Assembly (NCBI GenBank): GCA_030425685.1
Contig: JAUIAD010000008.1
Span: 1-64,000 of the forward strand
Direction of reading: 5' to 3'
Length of the DNA: 64,000 nucleotides
Origin: Gammaproteobacteria bacterium
Lineage (GTDB): Bacteria > Pseudomonadota > Gammaproteobacteria > Coxiellales > Coxiellaceae
Of the stretch, positions 51,671 through 60,809 are shown in pieces. The notes under the pieces are model-generated. The model saw only the letters and a list, made by a program, of their open reading frames with translations. It did no database searches and was not told the DNA's origin. The number at the start of each line of letters is the position of its first letter. Position 1 is the first letter of the stretch. The translations under genes and the position numbers were made by a program.

Positions 51671-54600
51671 TTATACCTGCGCTGTGAGGTCGGCTTGCTG
51701 AGTAGGTTGACTATCTGTCGTCACAGCAGGTTTAGCGAATATGCTGTTGGCAGCAATGGCTGATGTCAACGGCTGTTGAGTATCACTAAGCCTTCCTTGG
51801 CCTGTTGATTGGCTATCATCTCCCTGGTCAAGCTCTCCTATCTCCGCGTCTAATTGGTTAAATCTACTTTCGTCATCTGCTGCACTAGCTTTATGATCTC
51901 TATGTTTAGCTCTAGCATCAGAGCGTCCTTTAGCAAGGATCTCATTTTTTTCGATCGGTTTTAATTTATTTATAATACCCACTGTACCAGCAGCACTTGC
52001 TGTTAACGCCAATGGGGTGGCAGCAGTTGCTGATACCCCGGCGACGGCGGCGGCCGCGCCTTTAATTCCTATCAGATTGGCCATAAAAGTAGCCCCCTTG
52101 GCAAGAAATCCAAGGGCTTTAATAAGTGCAACAGAAACAACGGAAGCGCCGGCTAGTTTTAAAAGAAATGGTGCCGCTACAATGGCGCCAGCAATGCAAA
52201 CAACCGACATAGTTGTATTTGCCACATGTGCAACCGTGTTTATCCAGTTGGATCGCCATGTAGGAGGCGTGTCAGTTAGATTCTGAACTTCAAGTGTTCC
52301 TCCTACAAGTCCTGCCCTTAAAGCAGGTATGCTCGCCAAATTGTTGGTCATATGGGTATTAATCCATACCTGTGAATCTTTCCAGGCTTGATAGGGAGAG
52401 GCAACACGGCGCACAATCGCGCGGAGTAAGTCAAAGGTGTATTGCAGGGCAGTAGGGATTGCAATTAGGGTATATTTTACAATAGTGGGTATTGCTTTTA
52501 TAAACGCTGGAATACCTTCTAACACACCACGCACAGCAAGCCTAGTGCCTAAAACAGCAACTGTTTCGATCTTATCAACAATGGCTAGGAGGCTTAATGC
52601 ACGAAGACTCTTTAGTTCAACGCCTTTCATTGGCTCTGACTTAAATGGGTTGATCACGCAGTGAATAAAGAAGTTTGCCAGTGCATAGATAACAATAGGA
52701 ATGATCATATTGATGCCGCCAAAAAAAGCACTACCTACGTGATAGAAAAACCGGGCAGCAGGATGATAGTTTTTTGTATCAACGGATGGATCAAATGGTC
52801 TGGTAAAGAAATCGCTATCGACAAAGCAATCTATAAAGTAATCTACGAATTCCAAAGGGATATTAATATAAAAAGTAGCTGCACCAATAATGAATGAGGC
52901 AGCTTTAAGGAATTTCTGTGTTTTACTGTTGGTGCCATAAGTTTTATAGTGACCAAATTCAGTAATGCTTTGCCACAAAAAGCCAAACAAATTATCAATG
53001 ACATCTACGGTGAGCCATGATGCTGCTATACCGATACCTTCGAAAAATAAATTGCTTCCTTGATAGAGATTGCTTAGCCACTTAGCATCTCTTGCTATAC
53101 GTTTAAATTCACGTAGAGCCTCTTTACAGGCCATCATGAAGTTTTCAACAACCTTAGGTAAAAATTGAATGATACCAAGAATGACACCAGGAATTGTTCC
53201 GTAGCTTTTCTTCATAGAGTTGAAGTAACTGCTTAGCGTTAATTCATTGTAATCGGCTGTAAAGCTGTAGCGTAAGTTAAGTCTGATCCTATCGAGAAGA
53301 GGTACAGGATAGCGGCTTGATGAAAAGCGAAATCCGCCAAATTGTTTAAGGTCACCTATAATCTTGGCAAACGCTTTTTTCTCAGCCTCAGTCGTAGCAT
53401 TCTGTTGACAGGAAAGCGCTTGCATTAAAAGGAGGTCGCGTTGACTGACATAAGTGGAGGTATGAAAATTGTAAACGCTTCGTTTTGACATGCGCCCAAT
53501 CAGTGAGACATCCTGTACTGCAGTTACAAGATTATCTGAGTAGGCAACGTCTGTGCGCCAAGCATCGGTAAGTTTTCTAAGTTGAGCGCTTGTCGTGCAT
53601 TTTTCAACAAATTGCCCTTTAAATAGCTCCAGAAATCTGGATTTTTTGTCATTAAGCCCTTCAAAAGAGAAGTCCTCTGACATTTTATGTAAGAGTTCTT
53701 TAAACGTGTGTTCGATGCGGTGCGCGGAAACAGGGCTGGCAGCTTTGGCAATGGCTTTGGCAATGGCCTGATTAGTATTAGCATCGTCTGCTATGGCTCC
53801 TTTAGCTTCTTTTTGATCGAGAAATGCATTATCGTCTTTCTTTTGAAGATAAGTTTGAATACGTGTAGCTGCGCCAGGGTTGGTTGAAGTAAGACTTGCT
53901 TTGGCTGCATCAAGATCCTCTTTCGTAATGGAGCCATTATCAAGGGAAGTCCTTACTTGCATTTCTAGTGCTTTGTCATCCTCTTGATATTCTTTTTGTT
54001 CAAAGGCAGTAGTTACGGCTGGGTTTTTTGAATATAACTGGCATACCTCTTTTTGCGCAGCATTTCTTTCATGACGCAAGTTGGTTCTGTATTTGTCTGT
54101 TATTTGTTTTTGCCGATCTACCCCATCTTCCATGTTGCTGACTAGCTCATGTGTTTTGCTGGTACTATCTTGCAGTAAGGATGATAATTTTGCTTGCTGA
54201 TCTGAAAAAAATTGACAAAGTTGCATATTAAACTTTGTAATTTCTGCTTGGTTTAGCCTAATACCTCTGGCAAATAGCTCTTCTTTAGAGAGGTTTTGCA
54301 GTTCTTGATAGGTCTCTTGTACGCTGGTCGTAAGGAATACTTCGCTGCATTCAATCCGTGCTTCATCGATTAGCTTTTTATATTCAGCCTTATTGCATAG
54401 CTCATTGTAGCGGGTTGCTTCTTTTTTTGTATAACGTCCATCGTTGGGTGTAATGGCAAGACTATTGGACATGGCCAGTCTTCTGCGCTCATATAAGTTC
54501 CCTGTCGCGGGAGAAAACCCAGCACTTGGTAATTTCCAATAATTTACATTATTTTTGTCAGTTAGATTAAGCTTGCTGTTACCTAAGGCTAATTGTGATT

Positions 54601-55891
54601 GGCGAGTTTTTGAAGGGCCTTCTGTATAGCGCGTTTTTTGCGCAGCCATATCAAAATCAATTTCTTCGTCTTTTGTTTCTTCTAGAGTATCAAAGTTAAG
54701 ATCGGTACCACGATTGCCTTTATGAAGATCATCCTCCTGCATTAGGAAGCGTAGGTAGGTGCTTCCCATAAAGTCTTTAAATAGGCGATGCCTTTCCTCT
54801 TGGCTGCTTGCTAGGTGGAGGGTCTTTAAGCAAACTAGCAGCTTTTCGTCAACTTTTAGATCTTCGCTAAGATCGGTTATGTTGAGCCGGCCTATAATGC
54901 TCTGCGATATCCTTTGTTTTGCGTCATCAGACAACCCTTTAAATGATTGTATAATTTGTGCTGGAGTTGCATCATTTGCAACTTGAATACCTTCTCTGTT
55001 GCGAATTGAATTCAGAATGTTTTGGTAATCTTTAGGCGAAATTTCAGGAATGTCACCTGTCTCAATTTGCGCAATAACATCAAGAGCATTAAATTTTTTA
55101 AAATCAATAAAGTGATCAAAGAGTTCAACAAGAACGCCTTTTACACGGAGTTTGCCATTGTCGAAACCATACATTAAATGGACTGGGCTGCTGGTGCCTT
55201 TTCGCCATTTGTTGAGTAGCTTAGCGTTGATATAACTTAGCGAAACTTCTTTTAAAGAGTCTGAACCATTTCCATGTTTGTTTAGTTTTCCCAGTAGCTT
55301 TGTTGTTGCTGTGTTTCCCTCGCTTTCCTCCTTGCTATCGACGTGGGCTGGTGGTGTTACTACTGGTTTATTCTTATTTTCTGGCCGATTGCCTGAGGGT
55401 TGAAAATAATCATCGTAGAACTGGGGTTGGTCATCTCCAGAGGAGAGGGTCCGTCTTCGTTTTTTTGGTGCTGAATACGTATTTGGGTTAACACCATCGT
55501 TGCTAGAATTTCTACTTTGGTGTGAAGATGAAGATGTTGGTGTATAAGTACCTTGTTGATGCACTGAAGCTGCATCTGCTTGTGGCATTTTTCTTTCTTT
55601 CTCTTCTTTTTTTCTAAAAATTTCGAGCTCTTCTTGCCTTTTTGTTTTCCTTCTAGCAATGTACTGGATCCATGCGTAGTGCTTGTTTGCATTTAGTATT
55701 TCTTTTTCCGTGGATTTTACAACCTCCCATTGATTGTCAACTGGAAGAAGAAGTTGTTCCTTGTCGCTTATTCCAATGACGAAAGTTGAGTGTCCTGATG
55801 AGTTATTTAGATCGCTAGGTACAGCATCGCCCGGAAGTAGGAAGGCGCGGGGCTTAACAGCATGATTTTTTTGTCGCTTATTCTTTCTCAT
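51671..55891 (-). CDS. Giant orphan protein (1406 residues), possible secreted effector
   Basis: I recognise no family. The N-terminal ~120 residues are basic; residues ~120-215 are Ser/Gln/Asn-rich and disordered (PTSSSSHQSRNSSNDGVNP). A long helical part follows (~215-900), including MQLCQFFSDQQAKLSSLLQD and EVCQLYSKNPAVTTAFEQKE. From about 910 to 1325 several hydrophobic segments occur (GVILGIIQFLPKVV; GINMIIPIVIYALANFFI; MSVVCIAGAIVAAPFLLKLA). The last ~90 residues are polar and acidic (NQLDAEIGELDQGDDSQST). There is no signal peptide. A PmrA-like promoter lies at 55974-56006. Size, layout and promoter fit a large intracellular-pathogen effector. Confidence 0.8.
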   Translation of the reverse strand: MRKNKRQKNHAVKPRAFLLPGDAVPSDLNNSSGHSTFVIGISDKEQLLLPVDNQWEVVKSTEKEILNANKHYAWIQYIARRKTKRQEELEIFRKKEEKERKMPQADAASVHQQGTYTPTSSSSHQSRNSSNDGVNPNTYSAPKKRRRTLSSGDDQPQFYDDYFQPSGNRPENKNKPVVTPPAHVDSKEESEGNTATTKLLGKLNKHGNGSDSLKEVSLSYINAKLLNKWRKGTSSPVHLMYGFDNGKLRVKGVLVELFDHFIDFKKFNALDVIAQIETGDIPEISPKDYQNILNSIRNREGIQVANDATPAQIIQSFKGLSDDAKQRISQSIIGRLNITDLSEDLKVDEKLLVCLKTLHLASSQEERHRLFKDFMGSTYLRFLMQEDDLHKGNRGTDLNFDTLEETKDEEIDFDMAAQKTRYTEGPSKTRQSQLALGNSKLNLTDKNNVNYWKLPSAGFSPATGNLYERRRLAMSNSLAITPNDGRYTKKEATRYNELCNKAEYKKLIDEARIECSEVFLTTSVQETYQELQNLSKEELFARGIRLNQAEITKFNMQLCQFFSDQQAKLSSLLQDSTSKTHELVSNMEDGVDRQKQITDKYRTNLRHERNAAQKEVCQLYSKNPAVTTAFEQKEYQEDDKALEMQVRTSLDNGSITKEDLDAAKASLTSTNPGAATRIQTYLQKKDDNAFLDQKEAKGAIADDANTNQAIAKAIAKAASPVSAHRIEHTFKELLHKMSEDFSFEGLNDKKSRFLELFKGQFVEKCTTSAQLRKLTDAWRTDVAYSDNLVTAVQDVSLIGRMSKRSVYNFHTSTYVSQRDLLLMQALSCQQNATTEAEKKAFAKIIGDLKQFGGFRFSSSRYPVPLLDRIRLNLRYSFTADYNELTLSSYFNSMKKSYGTIPGVILGIIQFLPKVVENFMMACKEALREFKRIARDAKWLSNLYQGSNLFFEGIGIAASWLTVDVIDNLFGFLWQSITEFGHYKTYGTNSKTQKFLKAASFIIGAATFYINIPLEFVDYFIDCFVDSDFFTRPFDPSVDTKNYHPAARFFYHVGSAFFGGINMIIPIVIYALANFFIHCVINPFKSEPMKGVELKSLRALSLLAIVDKIETVAVLGTRLAVRGVLEGIPAFIKAIPTIVKYTLIAIPTALQYTFDLLRAIVRRVASPYQAWKDSQVWINTHMTNNLASIPALRAGLVGGTLEVQNLTDTPPTWRSNWINTVAHVANTTMSVVCIAGAIVAAPFLLKLAGASVVSVALIKALGFLAKGATFMANLIGIKGAAAAVAGVSATAATPLALTASAAGTVGIINKLKPIEKNEILAKGRSDARAKHRDHKASAADDESRFNQLDAEIGELDQGDDSQSTGQGRLSDTQQPLTSAIAANSIFAKPAVTTDSQPTQQADLTAQV

Positions 55892-55973
55892 AGGTGCCTC
55901 GTATTAGCACAACTTCCTTATTTTTCTTATTACAGATAAAAGCAATGGTCATTTTGCCTCCCATCTACTCTTA

Positions 55974-56006
55974 ATAGTACCCTAGAAAGGTTAACTTAAT
56001 ATTAAG
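55974..56006 (-). promoter_or_regulatory. PmrA-like box and -10 of the giant orphan
   Basis: Minus strand CTTAAT, ATTAA, GTTAAC, 10 nt, TACTAT. The first part also reads CTTAATATT, the form reported as the PmrA element of Legionella effector genes. The same element-to-(-10) spacing occurs at 5105-5137 and 8296-8328. The predicted start near 55967 gives a ~75-nt leader. Confidence 0.55.
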
Positions 56007-56047
56007 AAATATTATTTTGCTTAGTAATGAACAGGGTAGGTGCGTTA

Positions 56048-56064
56048 TTTAATGATTGCTTAAT
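56048..56064 (+). promoter_or_regulatory. PmrA-like direct repeat without a clear -10
   Basis: Plus strand TTTAAT, GATTG, CTTAAT, a full match to YTTAAK-N5-YTTAAK and also CTTAATATT. No -10 is visible at the spacing seen in the other boxes. It could contribute to the small coiled-coil gene at 56299 or to the giant gene. The rest of 55892-56298 is AT-rich without a gene. Confidence 0.4.
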
Positions 56065-56222
56065 ATTTAGTTGTCAGCTAGTAAGAATTACCAGGATGCA
56101 TTGTCATCATTGACGCGATTTGGTGTTGGCTCAAGGTTGTTATTGGACGTTGTTATCTTTTAGCTTGGATGTGAGGTTCGGCAAATCAGTGCATAAATTA
56201 GTTAGTTTCACTTCCCCTTAAC

Positions 56223-56251
56223 TTGACAAGCAAACGTTAAGATTGAATAAT
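56223..56251 (+). promoter_or_regulatory. Sigma-70 promoter of the small coiled-coil gene
   Basis: TTGACA (56223-56228), exactly 17 nt, AATAAT (56246-56251). Confidence 0.65.
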
Positions 56252-56298
56252 ATGTGTTCAATCCCAGTAAGTTTTTGCCAACAAAAGGAGCCGTGGCT

Positions 56299-56652
56299 AT
56301 GTCAGTAACCTTACATTCCGTATTTTATCCCCGCCCTCTATCATTGAATGAGCGCATTTTAAGCTTACATAACCTTATTGCAAGATGTGAGCGTTATATT
56401 TCAGAGGCTGTAACGCGTAAAGCAGCTTGGAATCAAGAGCGGTCAAGTCTACGAAATATTATGAAAATAGGCCTGCTAACTTCAGGTGAAAAGGACTACT
56501 TAAATACACTAAATAAGGATATACCCGCTATTCAAAAGAGAATAACTGCTAGTCAGGCTAATTTGAGAGGGTTGCAGGCAAGGCTAAGTCACCTTGTATC
56601 ATTGCAGTCTCCGGCTTCTGAGCAGGGCTGTGTAGCGCAATTAACAACATAA
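56299..56652 (+). CDS. Small orphan coiled-coil protein
   Basis: About 117 residues, mostly helical, with two antiparallel coiled-coil-like stretches (LSLNERILSLHNLIARCERY; IQKRITASQANLRGLQARLS). No known domain, signal peptide or membrane segment. The ATG at 56299 has AAAGGAG upstream; the frame is open from 56254. The size and helical-hairpin form recall small chaperones or adaptor proteins, and the divergent neighbour is the giant orphan, but no link is proven. Confidence 0.6.
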   Translation: MSVTLHSVFYPRPLSLNERILSLHNLIARCERYISEAVTRKAAWNQERSSLRNIMKIGLLTSGEKDYLNTLNKDIPAIQKRITASQANLRGLQARLSHLVSLQSPASEQGCVAQLTT

Positions 56653-56674
56653 GACAATAGGGATGTTCCGGCGA

Positions 56675-57019
56675 CTAGCCAGGCGGCCAATTAAGCTGTC
56701 GCCCCCCCAAAAGATGCAAATGAATATGATAAACAGCCTGCCCGCCGCCTTCATTACAGTTAAAAAGCAGGCGGTAGCCATCTTCAGCGATATTAAGCTG
56801 GCTGGCTAATTTTTTAGCAGTTTGGATAATGTGGCCAAGCAGGGTGGTATCTTCAGCGGTGGCATCGTTGATGGTTGGAATATGTTTGCGGGGAATAATT
56901 AAAACATGCGTCGGTGCTTTTGGCGCAATATCATTGAAGGCAATAACATGGTCATCTTCGTAAACAATATCTGCATCTTTGCTGCCTTGGCTAATATTGC
57001 AGAATATGCATTCGCTCAT
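56675..57019 (-). CDS. hinT: HIT-family purine nucleoside phosphoramidase (HinT-like)
   Basis: A 114-residue histidine triad protein. CIFCNISQG near the N-terminus, HVLIIPRKHIPTIND in the middle and the triad VYHIHLHLLGGRQL at the C-terminus are all intact. HinT hydrolyses AMP-lysine and AMP-NH2 type substrates. It is followed, in the same direction after a 22-nt gap on the other strand, by the end of the small coiled-coil gene. Confidence 0.94.
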   Translation of the reverse strand: MSECIFCNISQGSKDADIVYEDDHVIAFNDIAPKAPTHVLIIPRKHIPTINDATAEDTTLLGHIIQTAKKLASQLNIAEDGYRLLFNCNEGGGQAVYHIHLHLLGGRQLNWPPG

Positions 57020-57047
57020 ACATTTTTCTCCCTAAATTTATGACCCG

Positions 57048-58607
57048 TTAATGGGCGCCTGGTGTGTTGCTGTCTAGCTTGACGCTCTTTAGCAGCCATA
57101 CTAACGGTATCAGCAGCAAAAATACAATAGAAATCACTTTGAAAGCATCAACAAAGGCAATCATGCTGGCTTGGCTGCTGATGGTATTGCCTAAGCGGGC
57201 AAGTGCCGGTCCGCTAAGGGTGCGTAGGTGTTGATGTTGTAACCACAGGGTTAGATTATTGTTAAAGTGTGTAATATGGCTGCCCAAGCTATGCCAGCTT
57301 ACTTGCGTCATGCGGCTGACTAAGGTGCTCAACAAAGAAATACCAATGGAAGTGCCGAGCATGCGTGAGTAGCTAAAAAGCCCGGAAGCTTCTGTGGTGT
57401 GTTCTTTGCGAATGGTTGCCAACGCATAGGTTGAAATAGGCACCATCACATTTCCTGAACCAAAACCAAGAAAGAAATTATTCAACCAAAAGTGATGCTG
57501 GCTGACGTCTAAGTTAGTGTGCGTATAACGCAAGGCACCAATAAAGCAGCTGATTAACCCCATGGTAATAATCGCTTTAACATTAACGCGTTTCATCAAT
57601 GCTGAAGAAACGCCCATACCCAGCGCACTTCCCATACCCATAGGCATCGTATTAAGACCGGCTTGAATAGCAGTGTAGCCAAATAAGTGTTGCAACATAA
57701 TTGGCGCTAAGCTAATAAAGCCAAATGTCATGCCGGTGAAGCCCAAAAATAACAGGCAGGAAATTGCGAAATTACGGTCTTTAAACAGGGTTAAATTAAC
57801 GACGGGATTTTTTTCATTAGCGCAGCGAATAACAAAGCAAACCAGCGCTAGGACGCTAATAACCGCCAATGCCAAGATGGTGTTAGAACTAAACCAGCCA
57901 TTGTCATTGCCCTTATCAAGGAAAATCTGCAAAGCACCGACGCCGATAATCATCAGCAATAAGCCGAGTTTATCAATATTATCTTTAATCACTTTGGTAT
58001 CAGGTATAACAGCGCGGATTAAGAATAAACCCGCTAAGCAAAGCGGTAAGTTGATATAGAAAATCCAGCGCCAAGAGGCATAAGACGTAATATAACCGCC
58101 AAGTGTCGGGCCAAAGATAGGCGCAGCCATAATGCCTAAACCCCAAATCGCCATCGCCTTGCCTTGTTCTTCCAGGGGGAAGGTTTGTCGCAAGATAGCT
58201 TGTGAAATAGGGATTAAAGATGAACCGAAGGCGCCTTGCAGTACGCGGAAAATAACCATTTCCACCAGCGATTGTGAGGTGCCACAGAGCAGGGAGCTTA
58301 CCATAAAACCGGCAGCGCAAATTAATAGAAATCGTTTTTGTCCAAACCGGTTGGTGAGAAAGCCAGTAATGGGTAATACAATCGCCGAGGCAACGACGTA
58401 AGAGGTAAGCACCCAGGTCACTTGGCTTTGATCAGCGCCTAAAGAGGCCATCATTGCTGGTAAGGAGACATTAACAATCGTTGAATCCAGCACCTCAAGA
58501 ATGGCGAGCATCATAATGGTAAGCACAATCAACCAACGTTTTGAAACAAGGTCAGTTGCGCTGGGGAGGCTTGCTTGTGTACTTTGTAGTTTGCTCTCAG
58601 TATTCAT
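57048..58607 (-). CDS. emrB: DHA2-family multidrug efflux permease (EmrB-like)
   Basis: About 519 residues with 14 predicted helices, a major-facilitator drug:proton antiporter. Signatures are VLDSTIVNVSLPAMMASLGA, WVLTSYVVASAIVLPITGFL and the GLGIMAAPIFGPTLGGYI motif C region. The ATG at 58607 is preferred to a TTG at 58610. It follows emrA by 29 nt and would form the inner-membrane part of a tripartite pump with an outer-membrane channel encoded elsewhere. Confidence 0.93.
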   Translation of the reverse strand: MNTESKLQSTQASLPSATDLVSKRWLIVLTIMMLAILEVLDSTIVNVSLPAMMASLGADQSQVTWVLTSYVVASAIVLPITGFLTNRFGQKRFLLICAAGFMVSSLLCGTSQSLVEMVIFRVLQGAFGSSLIPISQAILRQTFPLEEQGKAMAIWGLGIMAAPIFGPTLGGYITSYASWRWIFYINLPLCLAGLFLIRAVIPDTKVIKDNIDKLGLLLMIIGVGALQIFLDKGNDNGWFSSNTILALAVISVLALVCFVIRCANEKNPVVNLTLFKDRNFAISCLLFLGFTGMTFGFISLAPIMLQHLFGYTAIQAGLNTMPMGMGSALGMGVSSALMKRVNVKAIITMGLISCFIGALRYTHTNLDVSQHHFWLNNFFLGFGSGNVMVPISTYALATIRKEHTTEASGLFSYSRMLGTSIGISLLSTLVSRMTQVSWHSLGSHITHFNNNLTLWLQHQHLRTLSGPALARLGNTISSQASMIAFVDAFKVISIVFLLLIPLVWLLKSVKLDSNTPGAH

Positions 58608-58636
58608 CAATGTAGCTCAAATTGAGGCAGGCTATA

Positions 58637-59680
58637 TCACCTTCGTGATGCAGGGTTTGAACCCTCTTCTTTTGTGCGTGAAGGAAGGGTTGGAAGTGGT
58701 TTTGTATCAATCACCACCTTGCAACTGGCCCCCATCCGCAACGGATAGCGCTGTGATTTTTCCGCAATAATAACTTTAATAGGAAAACGCTGTGTCACTT
58801 TAACCCAGTTACCGCTGGCATTTTCAGGCGGTAGTAATGAAAAGGTGCTGCCGCTAGAATTGCTAATGCTATCAACTTTGCCGGTAAAGACCTTGCCAGG
58901 GTACATATCCACTTTAATGGTTGCCTTCTGCCCAGGTTTAACACGCGCCATATCGGTTTCTTTAAAATTGGCTTCTGCCCATATGGTATTATCTTCAACA
59001 ATGGCAAATAGTGGTTGGTAAGCGCTGACTTCGGCGCCACGGCGTAAATCAAAGTTGCTAATATAGCCAGATGAGGGGGCGTAAACTTTGGTATATGCAA
59101 GGTTAAGTTTGGCAGTAGCAACAGCTGCTTTAGCTGTTAGCAATTGCGCATTTTTTGGACCAAGTTTGCCGCGTTGCTGCTCAGCTTGCGCCAGTTGGCT
59201 TTTAGCCGCAAGAAGGGCCGCTTTGGAAACGCGTAAATTTTTAACAGCATCATCGCCGTCGCTTTGCGCCAGGTATTTTTTGCGCACCATAATGAGGACA
59301 CGGTGAGTATCGCGCTCAACATTTTTAAGCTCAGCTTCGCGCTGTGAGACCAACGCTTGTGCACTATTAACAGCCATTTCAGCGGCTTTAATCTTTTCTT
59401 GTGTCAATTGATATTGTGCTTTAGCTTTATTGTAGCTGAGTTGGTAAGGGGTGGGATCAATGGTAAAAAGCAATTGCCCCTTGTTGATATGTTCTTGATC
59501 TTTAACGGAAACAGAGGAAATCTCGCCATTAATCTGCGGCGCAATATTAACCACGTGGGCTTGGATATAAGCATCATCGGTACTTGGGAAAAGCTTCTGA
59601 TGCTGCCAATATAGATAGCCGCCGGCACCTAGTGCAGCGACAACGATAATAGAAACAATGGATTTGGTTACTTTTTTCAT
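58637..59680 (-). CDS. emrA: HlyD-family efflux adaptor (EmrA-like)
   Basis: A 347-residue membrane fusion protein: one N-terminal helix (SIVSIIVVAALGAGGYLYW), then the biotinyl-lipoyl-like half AYIQAHVVNIAPQINGEISS, a coiled-coil hairpin (about 95-185) and the second half ending with PGQKATIKVDMYPGKVFTGK. It links EmrB to an outer-membrane channel. It is first in emrA-emrB and divergent from hutG, with a probable operator cluster between. Confidence 0.93.
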   Translation of the reverse strand: MKKVTKSIVSIIVVAALGAGGYLYWQHQKLFPSTDDAYIQAHVVNIAPQINGEISSVSVKDQEHINKGQLLFTIDPTPYQLSYNKAKAQYQLTQEKIKAAEMAVNSAQALVSQREAELKNVERDTHRVLIMVRKKYLAQSDGDDAVKNLRVSKAALLAAKSQLAQAEQQRGKLGPKNAQLLTAKAAVATAKLNLAYTKVYAPSSGYISNFDLRRGAEVSAYQPLFAIVEDNTIWAEANFKETDMARVKPGQKATIKVDMYPGKVFTGKVDSISNSSGSTFSLLPPENASGNWVKVTQRFPIKVIIAEKSQRYPLRMGASCKVVIDTKPLPTLPSRTKEEGSNPASRR

Positions 59681-59704
59681 AGGGGGAACTGTAGCATGAA
59701 TTAC

Positions 59705-59758
59705 TTAGGGGCAACATACTCGCATTAGGCAACATTGAGAAACCTATTGTTTCCTAAT
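59705..59758. promoter_or_regulatory. Repeated TTAGG/CAACA sites between emrA and hutG
   Basis: Three related sites occur: TTAGGGGCAACAT (59705-59717), ATTAGGCAACAT (59724-59735) and the inverted TGTTTCCTAAT (59748-59758). The last two form an inverted repeat with ~11-bp arms. This looks like a binding cluster for a regulator of the emrAB or hut genes. Confidence 0.45.
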
Positions 59759-59840
59759 GGTGATATTACCGTCACAGGATGACGAATTTACTGAGAAGGT
59801 GCTATCATGGCCTCTTTTGCCAGGGTTTAGGGAGTGAACT

Positions 59841-60809
59841 ATGTGGCAGCAGTTATATCAGCCACCGCTAGCAGAGGTGTGGCAAGGTCGAGATGATGAA
59901 GCAAATTCTCGCCTATTTCAATATATCAATCCCATCGATCTACAACATATCAACCAGTTTAAATTGCATCCGCGCTCGTTAGCATTGATTGGTTTTTGTT
60001 GCGATGCGGGTGTCAAGCGAAACTTAGGTCGAGCAGGGGCGAAAGAAGGGCCAGCTGCTTTACGCAAGCACTTAGCTAATTTGCCACTTTCCTCTGACTC
60101 ATCCTGCTTGCTCTATGATGCGGGTGACATTGTCTGCAAGGGCGATGACTTAGAATCAGCGCAACAGGCCTTAGCTGAGGTTATTGCTTTGTGTAAGGCA
60201 CAAGGCGTCAACCCAGTGATTCTTGGTGGTGGGCACGAAATTGCGTGGGGGCATTACCAAGGCTTGCAAAAGGCTGATGCTGTTGACGGTTTAGGTATTA
60301 TTAATTTTGATGCACACTTTGATTGCCGGCCTTTATTGGAAGGGGGCTTGGGTAGTTCTGGTACGCCTTTTACACAGATCGCTAATGTGCAGGATAAATT
60401 CCGTTATTTATGTTTAGGTATTCAAAAATATGCGAATACCAAAACGCTTTTTACACGTGCAGATGAGCTGGGATGTAAATATATTTTTGCACAACAGTTT
60501 TATAAAGATCTTTCACCCATTAAAAAAAGCATAAAAGTCTTTGCTAAACGCTGTCAGCGAATTTATTTAACCATTTGCCTCGATGTTTTTAGTCAAGCAT
60601 TTGCACCAGGCGTGAGTGCGCCACAAGCCATTGGTTTGGCACCTTGGCATATTTTACCGTTACTGCCGACTATTTTTAACACTGGAAAAGTGTGTGCGCT
60701 AGATATTGCAGAACTATCACCAGCGTATGATCGTGATCAGCAAACGGCAAGGTTGGGTGCAAGTTTAATTGGCGAATATTTACAATGGAAAATGCACAAT
60801 GAGATTTAA
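59841..60809 (+). CDS. hutG: Formimidoylglutamase (arginase family)
   Basis: A 322-residue Mn-dependent hydrolase that cleaves N-formimino-glutamate to glutamate and formamide, the last step of histidine degradation. Metal-binding motifs are ILGGGHEIAWGHYQG, IINFDAHFDCRPL and LTICLDVFSQAFAPG (the third usually reads SxDxDxxDP-like; here SLD-type residues are CLDVF). It is first of hutG-hutI-hutU-hutH and overlaps hutI by 11 nt. Confidence 0.92.
   Translation: MWQQLYQPPLAEVWQGRDDEANSRLFQYINPIDLQHINQFKLHPRSLALIGFCCDAGVKRNLGRAGAKEGPAALRKHLANLPLSSDSSCLLYDAGDIVCKGDDLESAQQALAEVIALCKAQGVNPVILGGGHEIAWGHYQGLQKADAVDGLGIINFDAHFDCRPLLEGGLGSSGTPFTQIANVQDKFRYLCLGIQKYANTKTLFTRADELGCKYIFAQQFYKDLSPIKKSIKVFAKRCQRIYLTICLDVFSQAFAPGVSAPQAIGLAPWHILPLLPTIFNTGKVCALDIAELSPAYDRDQQTARLGASLIGEYLQWKMHNEI

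Noticed and set aside
52017-55491. Several 60-90-codon frames antisense to the giant orphan
   Set aside because: They lack ribosome binding sites and protein-like composition; they are shadows of the large frame.
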